DNA from: Bacillus sp. B15-48
Lineage (GTDB): Bacteria > Bacillota > Bacilli > Bacillales > Cytobacillaceae
NCBI RefSeq assembly: GCF_016879755.1
Contig: NZ_WOFU01000009.1
Span: forward strand, 62,001-126,000
Length of the DNA stretch: 64,000 nucleotides
Reading direction: 5' to 3'
Of this stretch, positions 1-11,087 are shown in pieces. The notes below the pieces were generated by a model. It was not told the origin of the DNA, ran no database searches, and was given only the letters and a program-made list of their open reading frames with translations. Position numbers and translations under genes: made by a program. Every line of letters starts with the position of its first letter. Positions within the stretch are counted from its first letter, which is position 1.

Positions 1-320
1 CTCCTTACCCATTTGTTTCTTTAATTTTACCATCATTTTCTTATGGAAACATCTCCGATACCGCTGTCATCATATTTGGGGCAGTTTATTCTGACAGTGG
101 AAGTCCCCCGCATTACTAAAGCGTTAATGCTTTCTCATACTGAGGGTCAGGCACTGGATTTACGGAACCTCCTTCATGCGGCGCAGCGTGGACAAGCGTT
201 CTCGCTCGGAAAAGCTATAATTTAAAACGGATTCAGGGGATTCAGTTGTATTCTTCATTTTCATCGACTATACTTTAGTTAGTTAAATTAGCTACTTTAG
301 CTAAATTGGAGGTGCGAAAA
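1..320. other. Window edge, no convincing gene
   Basis: A 60-codon open frame begins at 43, but it has no Shine-Dalgarno sequence and no recognisable protein features. The AT-rich stretch around 270-305, with repeated TTAGTTA/TAGCTA steps, is probably the promoter region of the following gene. Confidence 0.4.
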
Positions 321-1046
321 ATGAGAGTAAACTCAACTGATCTGCAAAATAACTTTGGAAAGTACTTAACGCTAGCACAACAGGAAGATATTATTATTAC
401 TCGAAATGGGACCGAAATGGCAAAACTTACTGCTTTAGATCATAAAAAGCCTAAAGAACAGGAATTGATTCACGAAAACGCACCAATGTATGGCTATGGA
501 AAACAGGCAACATATGAGGAATTTTTACAATTACAACAAGAATCAGATGAAAGATATGAGTATATCGATGGAGAGATTTATCTACTTGCCTCACCAAGAA
601 CCGCCCATCAAAAAGCTGTAGGAGAATTATATGTTTGTTTATACAATTTCCTACAAGGTACCGATTGCACTCCTATGATTGCCCCTTACGACATTGAACT
701 AAGAAGAACGCCAGAACAAGTGAATATGGTTCAACCGGATTTAATGGTTATTTGCGATCTGGAAGAAAATTTGGATGACAATGATTATTATAAAGGAGTT
801 CCTTCATTAATCGTTGAAGTCCTTTCAAAGGGAACGAGGAGAAAAGATTTGATTAAGAAACTCGATCTCTACATGTCTTGTGGTGTGAAGGAATACTGGA
901 TTGTAAACCCAGAAAATAAGGAAGTAACTGTATATCATTTTGAAGACCAAAATATCGATAACTTTACTACCTATAAAAATGATGAAATCGTCCAATCTTA
1001 TATTTTTGCGGAATTAACAGTAGAGTTGCAACGGATTTTTAGATAA
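321..1046 (+). CDS. Phd/YefM-like N-terminus fused to Uma2-family putative nuclease
   Basis: 241 residues. The ATG at 321 follows GGAGGT at 308-313; an upstream TTG in frame lies before that ribosome site and is unlikely. Residues 1-45 read like a Phd/YefM antitoxin DNA-binding arm (VNSTDLQNNFGKYL, then IIITRNGTEMAKL). Residues ~55-241 are a Uma2 (DUF820) domain of the PD-(D/E)XK fold, with YEYIDGEIY, QPDLMVICD, PSLIVEVLSKGTRRKD and GVKEYWIVNP. Uma2 proteins are abundant in cyanobacteria and some Firmicutes, but their role is poorly defined. The fusion suggests a DNA-binding, possibly self-regulating nuclease-like protein. The gene stands alone. The domain call is good; the function is inference. 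Confidence 0.8.
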   Translation: MRVNSTDLQNNFGKYLTLAQQEDIIITRNGTEMAKLTALDHKKPKEQELIHENAPMYGYGKQATYEEFLQLQQESDERYEYIDGEIYLLASPRTAHQKAVGELYVCLYNFLQGTDCTPMIAPYDIELRRTPEQVNMVQPDLMVICDLEENLDDNDYYKGVPSLIVEVLSKGTRRKDLIKKLDLYMSCGVKEYWIVNPENKEVTVYHFEDQNIDNFTTYKNDEIVQSYIFAELTVELQRIFR

Positions 1047-1163
1047 ATGGGATAGAAAAACGAGGCTCTAGAATCGCTTCTAAGGCGCGTTACTTACAGA
1101 GGGAGACATTTTGGTACCCCCTAATTAAGTTGATTTTTATGTACTCCCTACTTTTTCACTGGT

Positions 1164-1430
1164 CTCGGACTTACCCTTTGCTTCCGTTGAACATCACTTT
1201 TACTCGAAGGTACTCCTCCCCCCCCTCACTGAAGAGTAGATCCTCATCGGTATTCATTAAACACATATCAAATTCGTTAAGCCATCACTTTACTAGATTT
1301 CAAGATGAAGGAGAACGATCTGTTGTCTCTATGAACACGAAACATCTCCAGGCGTGTCATCCCCCGAACCATGAATCACCATCACATAAAATGATAAGAG
1401 ACAGAAGCACAGGGTACGTCCCCATGCTTC
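1164..1430. repeat. Dispersed ~270-bp element, copy 1 (left end worn)
   Basis: One of four copies in the window (also at 11088, 18060 and 22451). The right end is a self-complementary block, GAAGCACAGGGTACGTCCCC plus ATGCTTC. The left end here retains only ACCCTTTGCTTCCGTTGAAC of the matching inverted block. The interior includes CTCACTGAAGAGTAGATCCT and GATGAAGGAGAACGATCTG. An open frame crosses it, but that frame reflects the conserved DNA and has no ribosome site. Confidence 0.8.
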
Positions 1431-1496
1431 TCCATTGAAGAAAACGCCCTTTAAGTTCCAAGCAGAATGTAGCAGACACTTGTCTTGGGTATTGAA

Positions 1497-1847
1497 TTAT
1501 TTATTCATAAAAGCTTTTATTTCTTCTTCTGGCATGGATGAATCGCATTTCACGTTCACTGTGTCACCATTCGTATAGATGAAACCGGGAACCGTTGGAA
1601 TGTCGTATTCATCTCGGAAGGCCGTAATCCCTTCCATATCAGATTCCTCCACACTATTAATATAATAGATGTGAGTATCCGTTTCTGCAGCCACTTTTTT
1701 TAGTTTTTTAACGAATATTTGACAATAAGGACATACACCCTTGCCAATATAGATAACCGCTTCGCCTTCACCTTTTATCAATTCCTGTGCTTTTGCGGAA
1801 TCAATTTCTTCAAAACTAGCTACATCTTCTTCATAAGCAGCAATCAT
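1497..1847 (-). CDS. Thioredoxin-fold protein with CPYC motif
   Basis: 116 residues. The chosen ATG lies 9 nt after AAAGGAG; an 18-residue upstream extension begins before that site. A CPYC redox motif (IYIGKGVCPYCQIF) and a cis-proline region (YDIPTVPGFIY) mark a thioredoxin fold, closest in feel to bacteriocin-transport-accessory/DUF6568 thioredoxins. No signal peptide is visible, so it is probably cytosolic. It lies 87 nt downstream of gshAB on the same strand, so it may be co-transcribed and act on glutathione or protein disulfides; that link is inferred from position. Confidence 0.8.
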   Translation of the reverse strand: MIAAYEEDVASFEEIDSAKAQELIKGEGEAVIYIGKGVCPYCQIFVKKLKKVAAETDTHIYYINSVEESDMEGITAFRDEYDIPTVPGFIYTNGDTVNVKCDSSMPEEEIKAFMNK

Positions 1848-1934
1848 CGTTCCAATCTCCTTTCTTAGGTAAACAGCGGGACGATTCTCTTTTTTTTCCA
1901 ATTATTAGGAGAACGGGAGAACCGTCCCCTTGTT

Positions 1935-4265
1935 TCAACAGGTTACCGTTGTAAATTCGCGTTTTGCTAGTGGTACCCCTAGTTTGATTAATTTTGAGTC
2001 CTGACTTTGTAATAGTTCAGGAAATAAATACTGGATGATATGCATAGTTAATCGTCGTGATTTGCCTTTATATGGATATACATGCATATACATGGATGGA
2101 TTAAAGTTTGCTTCAATAATTCCATAAGCATTTTTATTGGCAGCAGGAACTTCTGTATCTTCAATGATTAAATCGATCCCACAAATTTTAACGCCAAGGG
2201 CGACTACCGCATCCACTGCTATTTTTTTATAATCATCAGGAATGAGATCGGTCACATCAATCGAATCTCCACCTGTACTAATGTTTGAGTTTTCACGCAG
2301 ATAGACGATTTCATCCTTTTCTGGAATGGAATCCATTCGATATCCTTGACCTTTAAGCATCAGGTTCTCCAATTCACCTAATTGGATCAATTCTAAAGGG
2401 GTCCGATGATCTCTTCCTCTTAGCGGGTCACGATTCTTATTATTGACTAACTCTTCAATTGTATGTTTACCGTCACCTTTCACATTCGCAGGAATTCGTA
2501 ATAAAACAGCATAAACTTGATCATTTAACACAAAAAACCGATATTCTGTTCCTTTCATAAATTCTTCTACTAATACCGATGAATCTTCTTTAAATGCCAA
2601 CGCGAGTGCCTCTTGATAATCCTCATAATTGGCACCATCTTTAAAGATCGATATTCCTATTCCATAGTTTGTTGTTTTTGGCTTCACAACAAAAGGTTTG
2701 CTGGAAAATAGATGATAGGAACGTAAAGCCTGCTCAATTGTTTGAAACTCTTCACCTTTAGGTACTCGGAATCCATGTTGGTGAAGAATTTTCTTTGTGA
2801 CTGTTTTATTTTCCATAATTAAAGTGGATACATAAGTATCTTTACTAGTCATATTCCCATTTTTCACATATTCAACATGATCCTTTAATTTCAGCTTTAA
2901 AAATTGATCTTGTCGATCTAAGATTTCTATTTGGATACCTTGTTGAATCGCATCAAACATTAAAATCTGAGTGGACAACTCCATATCAATAAATCCTGCT
3001 AATTGATATGGTTTCTCCCATGACTTTTGATAATTTTCTTTAGCAATGGACGTAGCCACTTGACTTTGGCTGCTTTTTTCACTTTCTTTGTAAAGTCTTC
3101 CAGCTAAAGTCTTGCTTGGATCCATTAGCATTTCTCTTAGATGATCAAATAACGTATCAGAAACAGTTAAATCTAAGATTTCTACTAAATACTCCATTTC
3201 ATTAATGATACTTTTAGCTTCTTCTTCAAATTGTGTGTGCGCTAATGGGTGCTCAAGAGCAACGGCCTCATTGTAAAAATCACCCATTTTTCCCCATTCA
3301 TCACATTGATCTCCTTCATCTTTCCATAGTAAATAGATTAAGAAAAGATGGAGAAATTCTGCTTGTTCATAACTGATGCCATACGTTTCAAAAGGATTTA
3401 AATCGATATTGCGCAATTCAATATAATGAACACCATGATCTTCTAAATCTGACACATGATGTCCACCTCTTAAACGAATAGGTCCATAAAATTCCTTTTC
3501 TTCAGATAGAATCCCTCTTTCCACCATCATAGAAAGATCCGATAGATAGCTCTTGATACTCTTATATGACACTTTCACCTCATCAGAATTGGCATAACCG
3601 TATTTACTGCCTCTAATGGTTCTTACGGCTCCATCTAAAGAATGAAGTTCAAAAAAGTTCTTTTCACTCATAGGAGAAGCACCATAAAAATAAGTGATAA
3701 ACCATCGGTTGTGTAAATAGTTTCTTGTCACCTTTAAATAAATCTCTTCTTTAAACTGACGGTAATCTTTGATCTCCGATTGTAGGCTAAATAACGCTTG
3801 TATCAACTCTTCATCGAATTCAAAGTTGAAATGAATTCCACTAACCATTTGTTTGCGACGGCCATAAGATTGCGCCAAAGTTTGGCGATATCTTACATTT
3901 TCATCTTTTTCCAATTTTGCAATCACAATGTCTTCTTCGTTATCTGGTAACTGTGGCGGCATGCTCAATGGCCATAGCATTTCATTCTCATCCATCGAAC
4001 GATAAGCAACATCATGGATTGCTGCTAAGTAATTAAACAGATCCTCTAATGTCTCCGAAACCGGTGTGATTAATTCCATCTGTGTTTCTGAAAAGTCCCG
4101 CTGAATATAGGGGTGATCATCTTTTAACGTAATACTCTTAGGATGACCTGTGCTAGCTAAATTTCCTGACAAGTCCACTCGATGGCTTTCCTTTTCAATC
4201 CCATAACGGGCTTTGAATAAGAAGGGTTTTACATGGTCATTGACTAACATCTTCTTATAATCCAT
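1935..4265 (-). CDS. gshAB: Bifunctional glutamate-cysteine ligase / glutathione synthetase
   Basis: 776 residues, the usual size of GshAB (GshF). The N-terminal ~460 residues are a gamma-glutamylcysteine ligase domain (RYGIEKESHRVD, the glutamate-binding region; SGIHFNFEFDEELI; YIELRNIDLNPFE). The C-terminal ~300 residues are an ATP-grasp domain (FVVKPKTTNYGIGISIF, VLVEEFMKGTEYRFFV, GIIEANFNPSMYM). It makes glutathione from glutamate, cysteine and glycine in two ATP-dependent steps. The start at MDYKK follows GGAGGG by 10 nt; the TTG 18 nt further up overlaps that site. Most Bacillaceae use bacillithiol instead, so its place beside glutathione-dependent formaldehyde genes is notable. Confidence 0.93.
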   Translation of the reverse strand: MDYKKMLVNDHVKPFLFKARYGIEKESHRVDLSGNLASTGHPKSITLKDDHPYIQRDFSETQMELITPVSETLEDLFNYLAAIHDVAYRSMDENEMLWPLSMPPQLPDNEEDIVIAKLEKDENVRYRQTLAQSYGRRKQMVSGIHFNFEFDEELIQALFSLQSEIKDYRQFKEEIYLKVTRNYLHNRWFITYFYGASPMSEKNFFELHSLDGAVRTIRGSKYGYANSDEVKVSYKSIKSYLSDLSMMVERGILSEEKEFYGPIRLRGGHHVSDLEDHGVHYIELRNIDLNPFETYGISYEQAEFLHLFLIYLLWKDEGDQCDEWGKMGDFYNEAVALEHPLAHTQFEEEAKSIINEMEYLVEILDLTVSDTLFDHLREMLMDPSKTLAGRLYKESEKSSQSQVATSIAKENYQKSWEKPYQLAGFIDMELSTQILMFDAIQQGIQIEILDRQDQFLKLKLKDHVEYVKNGNMTSKDTYVSTLIMENKTVTKKILHQHGFRVPKGEEFQTIEQALRSYHLFSSKPFVVKPKTTNYGIGISIFKDGANYEDYQEALALAFKEDSSVLVEEFMKGTEYRFFVLNDQVYAVLLRIPANVKGDGKHTIEELVNNKNRDPLRGRDHRTPLELIQLGELENLMLKGQGYRMDSIPEKDEIVYLRENSNISTGGDSIDVTDLIPDDYKKIAVDAVVALGVKICGIDLIIEDTEVPAANKNAYGIIEANFNPSMYMHVYPYKGKSRRLTMHIIQYLFPELLQSQDSKLIKLGVPLAKREFTTVTC

Positions 4266-4334
4266 AGGTAGCTTTCCCTCCAATCTAAGCCATTTTTATC
4301 GTAAATAGTATATCACACATGACTTAATGAGTAT

Positions 4335-4371
4335 AAAAATATCCACATTACCATGCAATGTGGATATTTTT
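4335..4371 (-). terminator. Terminator after the formaldehyde operon
   Basis: Inverted repeat AAAAATATCCACATT / AATGTGGATATTTTT with a short loop, just past the hydrolase stop codon and before gshAB. It separates the two transcription units. Confidence 0.75.
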
Positions 4372-4404
4372 ATTTTCAAATTCCACCGATTTAAATGAGA
4401 TGGA

Positions 4405-6379
<1,975 letters not shown>

Positions 6380-6428
6380 TTATCTCATTTCTTTATATAG
6401 TGACATAATATAATCTGATTGAAAATAC

Positions 6429-6442
6429 TGACATTTTTGTCA
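6429..6442. promoter_or_regulatory. Candidate HxlR operator, site 1
   Basis: The perfect inverted repeat TGACATTTTTGTCA lies in the frmA promoter region. A near-identical site is 144 bp away beside the regulator gene. Flanking words (AATACTGAC and TTGTTATCTCATTT) are duplicated too, so the whole control region seems to be a tandem duplication serving both divergent promoters. Confidence 0.65.
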
Positions 6443-6572
6443 CTACCGTCAAACGATCTAAAGAATGGTTCTTAAGTTCCAGCAGTAGCTTTCCTTTTTA
6501 AAATGAACCCATCCTTTTTTGTTATCTCATTTACATATCCATAATTACATATTAAAATACATTAGGCAATAC

Positions 6573-6586
6573 TGACTTTTTTGTCA
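6573..6586. promoter_or_regulatory. Candidate HxlR operator, site 2
   Basis: TGACTTTTTTGTCA, a second TGAC-N6-GTCA palindrome, ends 39 nt before the regulator start. It fits autoregulation by the HxlR protein. Confidence 0.65.
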
Positions 6587-6625
6587 CTATAAACAAATGA
6601 TAGGAAGAGGAGAGGACAATCATAG

Positions 6626-6988
6626 ATGGAAATTTTATATAAAGAAAAAACTTTTTTCACTAGCAAAGATTTAGCTTTATCGGTGATCGGTGGACGTTGG
6701 AAAATACCAATCATCTGGTGTTTGCTCCAAGAGTCTCCGTTAAGGTTAAGCGAAATTCAAAAAAAACTTCCCGATGTCAATCAACGAATGTTAATTAGAC
6801 AATTAAGGGAATTAGAAGAAGATCAAATCATTACTAGAGTGGTATACCCGGTTGTACCTCCTAAAGTAGAATATCAACTAAGCGAAATTGGGCTACAATT
6901 AGAACCAGTTGTCACTTCCATATGTAATTGGGGAGATCATTTTAGAGCCTTTTTGGATGAAAATGCCGATAAAAAGCCAGTTGAATGA
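6626..6988 (+). CDS. HxlR-family transcriptional regulator
   Basis: 120 residues, a typical HxlR winged helix (LALSVIGGRWKIPIIW, INQRML-like VNQRMLIRQLRELEED, VVYPVVPPKVEYQLSEIG). Divergent from the formaldehyde operon and flanked by two palindromic sites, it is the probable regulator of that operon. In Bacillus subtilis HxlR an N-terminal cysteine (Cys11) senses formaldehyde. The aligned position here (FFTSKDLAL) has no cysteine, and the only cysteines are in IIWCLL and SICNWG. Sensing must differ, or be by another residue. Confidence 0.85.
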   Translation: MEILYKEKTFFTSKDLALSVIGGRWKIPIIWCLLQESPLRLSEIQKKLPDVNQRMLIRQLRELEEDQIITRVVYPVVPPKVEYQLSEIGLQLEPVVTSICNWGDHFRAFLDENADKKPVE

Positions 6989-7057
6989 AAACTTAGTTGA
7001 TTCAAATAGGCAAGAGGATATACAGAAGCTGCAAGCGATCCATTCCAAAAAAAATCT

Positions 7058-7102
7058 AAAAGCCACGAAACAGCTTCATACCAACGCGCTTCGTGGCTTT
7101 TA
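7058..7102. terminator. Bidirectional terminator between hxlR-like and ABC genes
   Basis: AAAGCCACGAA pairs with TTCGTGGCTTT around a ~20-nt loop. A/T runs on both sides suit both converging genes. Confidence 0.75.
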
Positions 7103-7151
7103 ATCATTAATTACTTAAACTTTACTTTACGTGAATACTTGGTGACAAATA

Positions 7152-8927
7152 TTAGGAAACCACGAGACCATTTTGCAACTGGAACATTTGATAATAGAGT
7201 CCTTTTTGCGACAATAGTTCCTGGTGTGATCCTCTTTCGACAATGTTTCCTTGATGTAAAACTAGAATTAAGTCAGCATCTTGAATCGTTGATAATCTGT
7301 GCGCAATCGCAATCGTCGTTCTCCCTTTACGCATTTTTGCTAAAGCAGCTTGAATTTCTTCTTCTGTTTCCGAATCAATATTAGCCGTCGCCTCATCGAG
7401 AACAAGAATCTTTGGATCCGTAGCAATGGTTCTGGCAAAGGCAATAAGCTGCCGCTGTCCGCTAGAAAAAGTAGAACCACGCTCAACGACTCGATGCTCG
7501 TAGCCATCCGCTAGCTTTTCGATAAAGTGATGTGCACGAACAAACTCCGCTGCCTCTTTTACTTTTTCATCTGTCATTGAATCGTTATGCAAACGAATGT
7601 TATCCTTTACCGTACCATAAAATAGGAAAGGGTCTTGAAGGACGAGTCCCATTTTTTCCCGTAACTCCTCACGTGAATATTCCTTAATTGAAATGCCATC
7701 GATGAAGATATCCCCTCGCTCAAATTCATAAAATCTCATCAGCAAATTAATGATTGAACTTTTCCCGCTGCCCGTATGACCGACCAACGCTACAGTCTCG
7801 CCCGGTTTTGCCGTGAAGGAAATATCTTGGAGCACATCCTTTTTCCCATCATAGGAGAAGCTGACATCACGAAACTCAATTTCCCCGTCTTTGATTTTTG
7901 TTTCACCCGCATTCTTTTGTTCCGGTGCCATTTCTGATTCATCGAGCAGTCGGAATACCCTGCCAGCAGCAATAATCGCTTGTTGATACAACGATAGTTG
8001 CCTCATCACGTCATTCACTGGCCTAAAGAAACGATGCAGATAAGTTGTAAAAGCATAAACCACACCGATTTCGACAGGACTATTTAAAGAGGTAATCCCA
8101 AAATAGCTTAGTGCCATAATTAAAGAGCCAAAATACACGAGCTCGACTGCAGGTCTTAAGAGCAAGCTATCTAGTTTAATATTTCTGCGACCGGCGAGAA
8201 AATGCTTTTCGTTGATCGCAGAAAACTCTCTTTCCAGTCTTTTCTGCTGTCTGAACATTTGGATCATGGCCATTCCCTGTAATGATTCATTAATTTTTGC
8301 ATTCAACTCACTTAATCGTTCACGCACTTCCGCATAATAACGTGAACTATATTTCCGATACATTTTTATGATTAAAAGGACAAGTGGAATAATGATTAAA
8401 CAAAATGCTGCCAATTGAACATTTAAAATGAACATCGCGATAAAAATACCGATCAGTAAAAATCCACTTTGGATAAAGCTGGCGAGAACCGTTACAAACA
8501 GTTCCTTTATTGCCTCTGTATCATTCGTCACTCTAGAAACCGTACTTCCAGCTGGAGTCTTATCAAAATATTTTAACCCGAGCCCTTGTACTTTTGTAAA
8601 GACATCCACACGGATTTTTTGAATGATTTTTAAGGCTATCTCCTGAAATTTATATTGTTGAAAATACGTAATAAACGACCTTGCCACTACAATAGCAAGA
8701 TAGCCTCCTCCTAAAACGAGCAATGGCTGAAGAGGAAGGTTTCTCGGTGTTAAATAGTGATCAATAAAGTGCGCAATGATTAGCGGTCCGGCAATTTCCC
8801 CTAATGTAGCCAGCGTAAGCAGGATAAAGGCAATGATAATGTTTTTATAATGAGGGGTCGTATAGGAAAGCAGACGAAAAAGGATTGTACGCTGCTCCTG
8901 TTTCGTAAATTCAGTTGGTTTACCCAT
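7152..8927 (-). CDS. Heterodimeric multidrug ABC exporter, BmrD/YheH-like half
   Basis: 591 residues: six membrane helices in residues ~20-310, then a nucleotide-binding domain with Walker A GHTGSGKSS, a weak signature FSSGQRQ, Walker B ILVLDEATANID with the catalytic Glu, and the H-loop AHRLST. Its partner upstream has the complementary defects, so together they form one consensus and one degenerate ATP site, as in BmrCD. The genes overlap by 8 nt. Likely role: drug or lipid-like substrate efflux across the membrane. It is shorter than B. subtilis YheH (673 residues), so orthology is not certain. Confidence 0.85.
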   Translation of the reverse strand: MGKPTEFTKQEQRTILFRLLSYTTPHYKNIIIAFILLTLATLGEIAGPLIIAHFIDHYLTPRNLPLQPLLVLGGGYLAIVVARSFITYFQQYKFQEIALKIIQKIRVDVFTKVQGLGLKYFDKTPAGSTVSRVTNDTEAIKELFVTVLASFIQSGFLLIGIFIAMFILNVQLAAFCLIIIPLVLLIIKMYRKYSSRYYAEVRERLSELNAKINESLQGMAMIQMFRQQKRLEREFSAINEKHFLAGRRNIKLDSLLLRPAVELVYFGSLIMALSYFGITSLNSPVEIGVVYAFTTYLHRFFRPVNDVMRQLSLYQQAIIAAGRVFRLLDESEMAPEQKNAGETKIKDGEIEFRDVSFSYDGKKDVLQDISFTAKPGETVALVGHTGSGKSSIINLLMRFYEFERGDIFIDGISIKEYSREELREKMGLVLQDPFLFYGTVKDNIRLHNDSMTDEKVKEAAEFVRAHHFIEKLADGYEHRVVERGSTFSSGQRQLIAFARTIATDPKILVLDEATANIDSETEEEIQAALAKMRKGRTTIAIAHRLSTIQDADLILVLHQGNIVERGSHQELLSQKGLYYQMFQLQNGLVVS

Positions 8928-10677
8928 GAGATCCCCCTTTCTCTACAATTGCTTCTAACTGCTGATGGAGATACATTTCCTTGTACCAGCCATCCCGTTC
9001 CATTAGCTCATAGTGTGTACCCATTTGGGCAATCTCTCCTTCATCAAGAACGAGAATCATATCCGCATGCTGGATCGCACTTAAACGGTGTGCTGTAATA
9101 ATCGTTGTTTTTCCAGCACGAGTTTCCCTTAATGATGCTAGTATCCCTTCTTCCGTTTTCGCATCAACAGCAGATAAAGAATCATCGAGAATGAGGACTT
9201 CCGGTTGCATTAATAAGGCTCTGGCAATGGATATCCTTTGCTTTTGTCCACCGGAAAGTGAGACGCCCCTCTCGCCGACAATCGTATCATACCCATCCGT
9301 AAATTGAAGAATATCCTGATCCACCTTCGCTAATTTCGCGGCATGATGAATTTCCTCAATTGAAGCATCCGGATGCGCGAATGAAATGTTTTCTGCAACC
9401 GTCGCAGAAAATAGGAAATGCTCCTGTGGCACATAACCAATGGCTTCACGAAGCCTTTCAAGTTTATATTCATCTATACGTCTTTCGCCGATTAAAATGT
9501 CTCCATTAAAACCTTCACTTTCCCGAATGAGAAGTTTTAATAACGTCGTTTTTCCAGCTCCTGTTTTTCCGACAATGCCAAGGGTTTCTCCTCTTCTTAA
9601 TCGAAAGTGAATTTGTTTTAATACAGGCTGCTGTTCTCCTAGGTAAGTAAAGTCATCAATATGAAACGCAATATCCCCAGTCGGAACTACATCTAGCGCA
9701 TCTGGTGTATCTTTTACATCCACTGGTTCGTCCAGGATATTCCTTATTCGGTCATAAGAGGCTCTTCCTCTTTCCAAAATATTAAACAGCCAGCCAAATG
9801 CCAGCATTGGCCAGACGAGCAACCCTAAATAGGCATTAAACGAGACGAGTTCTCCAATTGTAATCATTCCGTCTATGACAAACTTCGCACCAAAAGCAAT
9901 GGATAAGAAAAAAGACACCCCTACAATACCAGCGATGGTTGGATCATATAAGGCATCCACTCGTGCAACGGCCAAGTTCTTTTTCACGACATCGGCTGAT
10001 TGGTGATAAAAATCTTCGACATCTTCCTTTTCCTGACCAAATGTTTTAATGACTTTAATTCCTGTAATACTCTCCTGCGTTTTGTCATTCAAAGACGAAA
10101 AGGCTTCTTGCGCCTTGTAAAACCGTTTATGAAGCAAACGACCATACCAGTTCGTCATAATCGCCATCAATGGCATCGGGATTAAGCAAATCAGCGTTAA
10201 TTCCCAGCTGATCGTCGCTGCCATGACCACAACGACCGCAATCCCAATCGTCAATGAATCTACCATTGTTAATACGCCGGCTCCTGCGGTCTGCTGAATA
10301 GCCTGTAAGTCATTCGTCGCATGAGCCATTAAGTCCCCTACTCTTTTCTTTTGATAGAAGGTTTGCGACATTTTTGTAAAATGAGAATACAGCATATCCC
10401 GCAGTTGTCTAGCAAGCTTATAAGCGGAACCGAAAATCATGACCCGCCAGAAATAGCGAATGACATACATCGAAATGCCTGTGACCGTTAAAACGATCAT
10501 CCATTTCAGAAGCTGGCTTCCTGTTAAAGTCCCATCTTTAATCGCATCTACAATCATCCCAATTATTTTTGGCGGAACCAATTCAAGCATCGCTACCACA
10601 ATTAATAAAAGGATTCCTACAATATATGGTCTTTTTTCCTGTTTAAAGAACCACATCAAATCCATAAAAACCTTCAT
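8920..10677 (-). CDS. Heterodimeric multidrug ABC exporter, BmrC/YheI-like half
   Basis: 585 residues, matching YheI/BmrC in length and order. N-terminal transmembrane domain with GDLMAHATNDLQAI. NBD with Walker A GKTGAGKTT and a normal signature LSGGQKQR, but Walker B VLILDDSLSAVD, where Asp replaces the catalytic Glu. That substitution is the hallmark of the inactive-site subunit of heterodimeric exporters. It is first gene of the pair, and its upstream region holds an intrinsic terminator inside a short open frame (see the attenuator entry), suggesting drug-induced read-through. Confidence 0.87.
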   Translation of the reverse strand: MKVFMDLMWFFKQEKRPYIVGILLLIVVAMLELVPPKIIGMIVDAIKDGTLTGSQLLKWMIVLTVTGISMYVIRYFWRVMIFGSAYKLARQLRDMLYSHFTKMSQTFYQKKRVGDLMAHATNDLQAIQQTAGAGVLTMVDSLTIGIAVVVVMAATISWELTLICLIPMPLMAIMTNWYGRLLHKRFYKAQEAFSSLNDKTQESITGIKVIKTFGQEKEDVEDFYHQSADVVKKNLAVARVDALYDPTIAGIVGVSFFLSIAFGAKFVIDGMITIGELVSFNAYLGLLVWPMLAFGWLFNILERGRASYDRIRNILDEPVDVKDTPDALDVVPTGDIAFHIDDFTYLGEQQPVLKQIHFRLRRGETLGIVGKTGAGKTTLLKLLIRESEGFNGDILIGERRIDEYKLERLREAIGYVPQEHFLFSATVAENISFAHPDASIEEIHHAAKLAKVDQDILQFTDGYDTIVGERGVSLSGGQKQRISIARALLMQPEVLILDDSLSAVDAKTEEGILASLRETRAGKTTIITAHRLSAIQHADMILVLDEGEIAQMGTHYELMERDGWYKEMYLHQQLEAIVEKGGSHG

Positions 10678-10812
10678 TCAACCACCCCCTATAAAAACAT
10701 AAAAATATGAACCTTGTCATCTTCTCTGCACGAAATAAAAAACACTCATTTGCGAGTGCTTGTCCTCTTTCATTTACTGCTAATTGCTGTGAACGGTTAT
10801 GTCGGCCTTCCA
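10630..10812 (-). promoter_or_regulatory. Leader open frame overlapping an attenuator, BmrB-like
   Basis: On the minus strand an ATG near 10812 opens a ~58-codon frame (MEGRHNRSQQLAVNERG...). It runs across the hairpin AAGCACTC-GCAAAT-GAGTGTTT (10741-10761) with its T-run, and into the start of the exporter gene in another frame. In B. subtilis, bmrCD is controlled by a translated leader, bmrB, through ribosome-mediated attenuation. Architecture and neighbour match; peptide sequence similarity was not assessed. The frame's Shine-Dalgarno (GAAGTGA, 3 nt away) is poor. Confidence 0.5.
10741..10761 (-). terminator. Intrinsic terminator upstream of the ABC exporter operon
   Basis: Eight-pair stem with a G-T wobble and six-base loop, followed on the minus strand by TTTTTTATTT. 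Its place between promoter and first gene points to attenuation rather than gene-end termination. Confidence 0.7.
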
Positions 10813-11087
10813 TTCACTTCGAAAATCAAAACCTATAAGCGGATATAAGTTTACAAAAAAAACAGGCAATTTTCAAATGGAAAGAAATATTAATTCTATC
10901 AATCATTTTCTATTAATTGTCTAGTTTAAGCAAGGGATTTAACTCTTATATCCATAAAGCAAGCTAAAACAAGGTCCTTTAAGGTCCTTTACTGTTTAGA
11001 TAAAAAAGGCATTTAGAATAATTAGGGCAAAAGGAAAAATAAAAAATAAAAGTTTTATCAACTTGGTTAAATATTTGGAGTTTTTTT

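Noticed and set aside
43-225. 60-codon frame at the window edge
   Set aside because: No Shine-Dalgarno sequence and no family features.
1130-1438. 102-codon frame, also seen in the copy at 18099-18338
   Set aside because: It lies within the dispersed repeat; similarity of the two frames follows from conserved DNA, and no ribosome site or protein features support coding.
10970-10995. Tandem AAGGTCCTTT repeat
   Set aside because: Only two short copies; too little to call a functional repeat.
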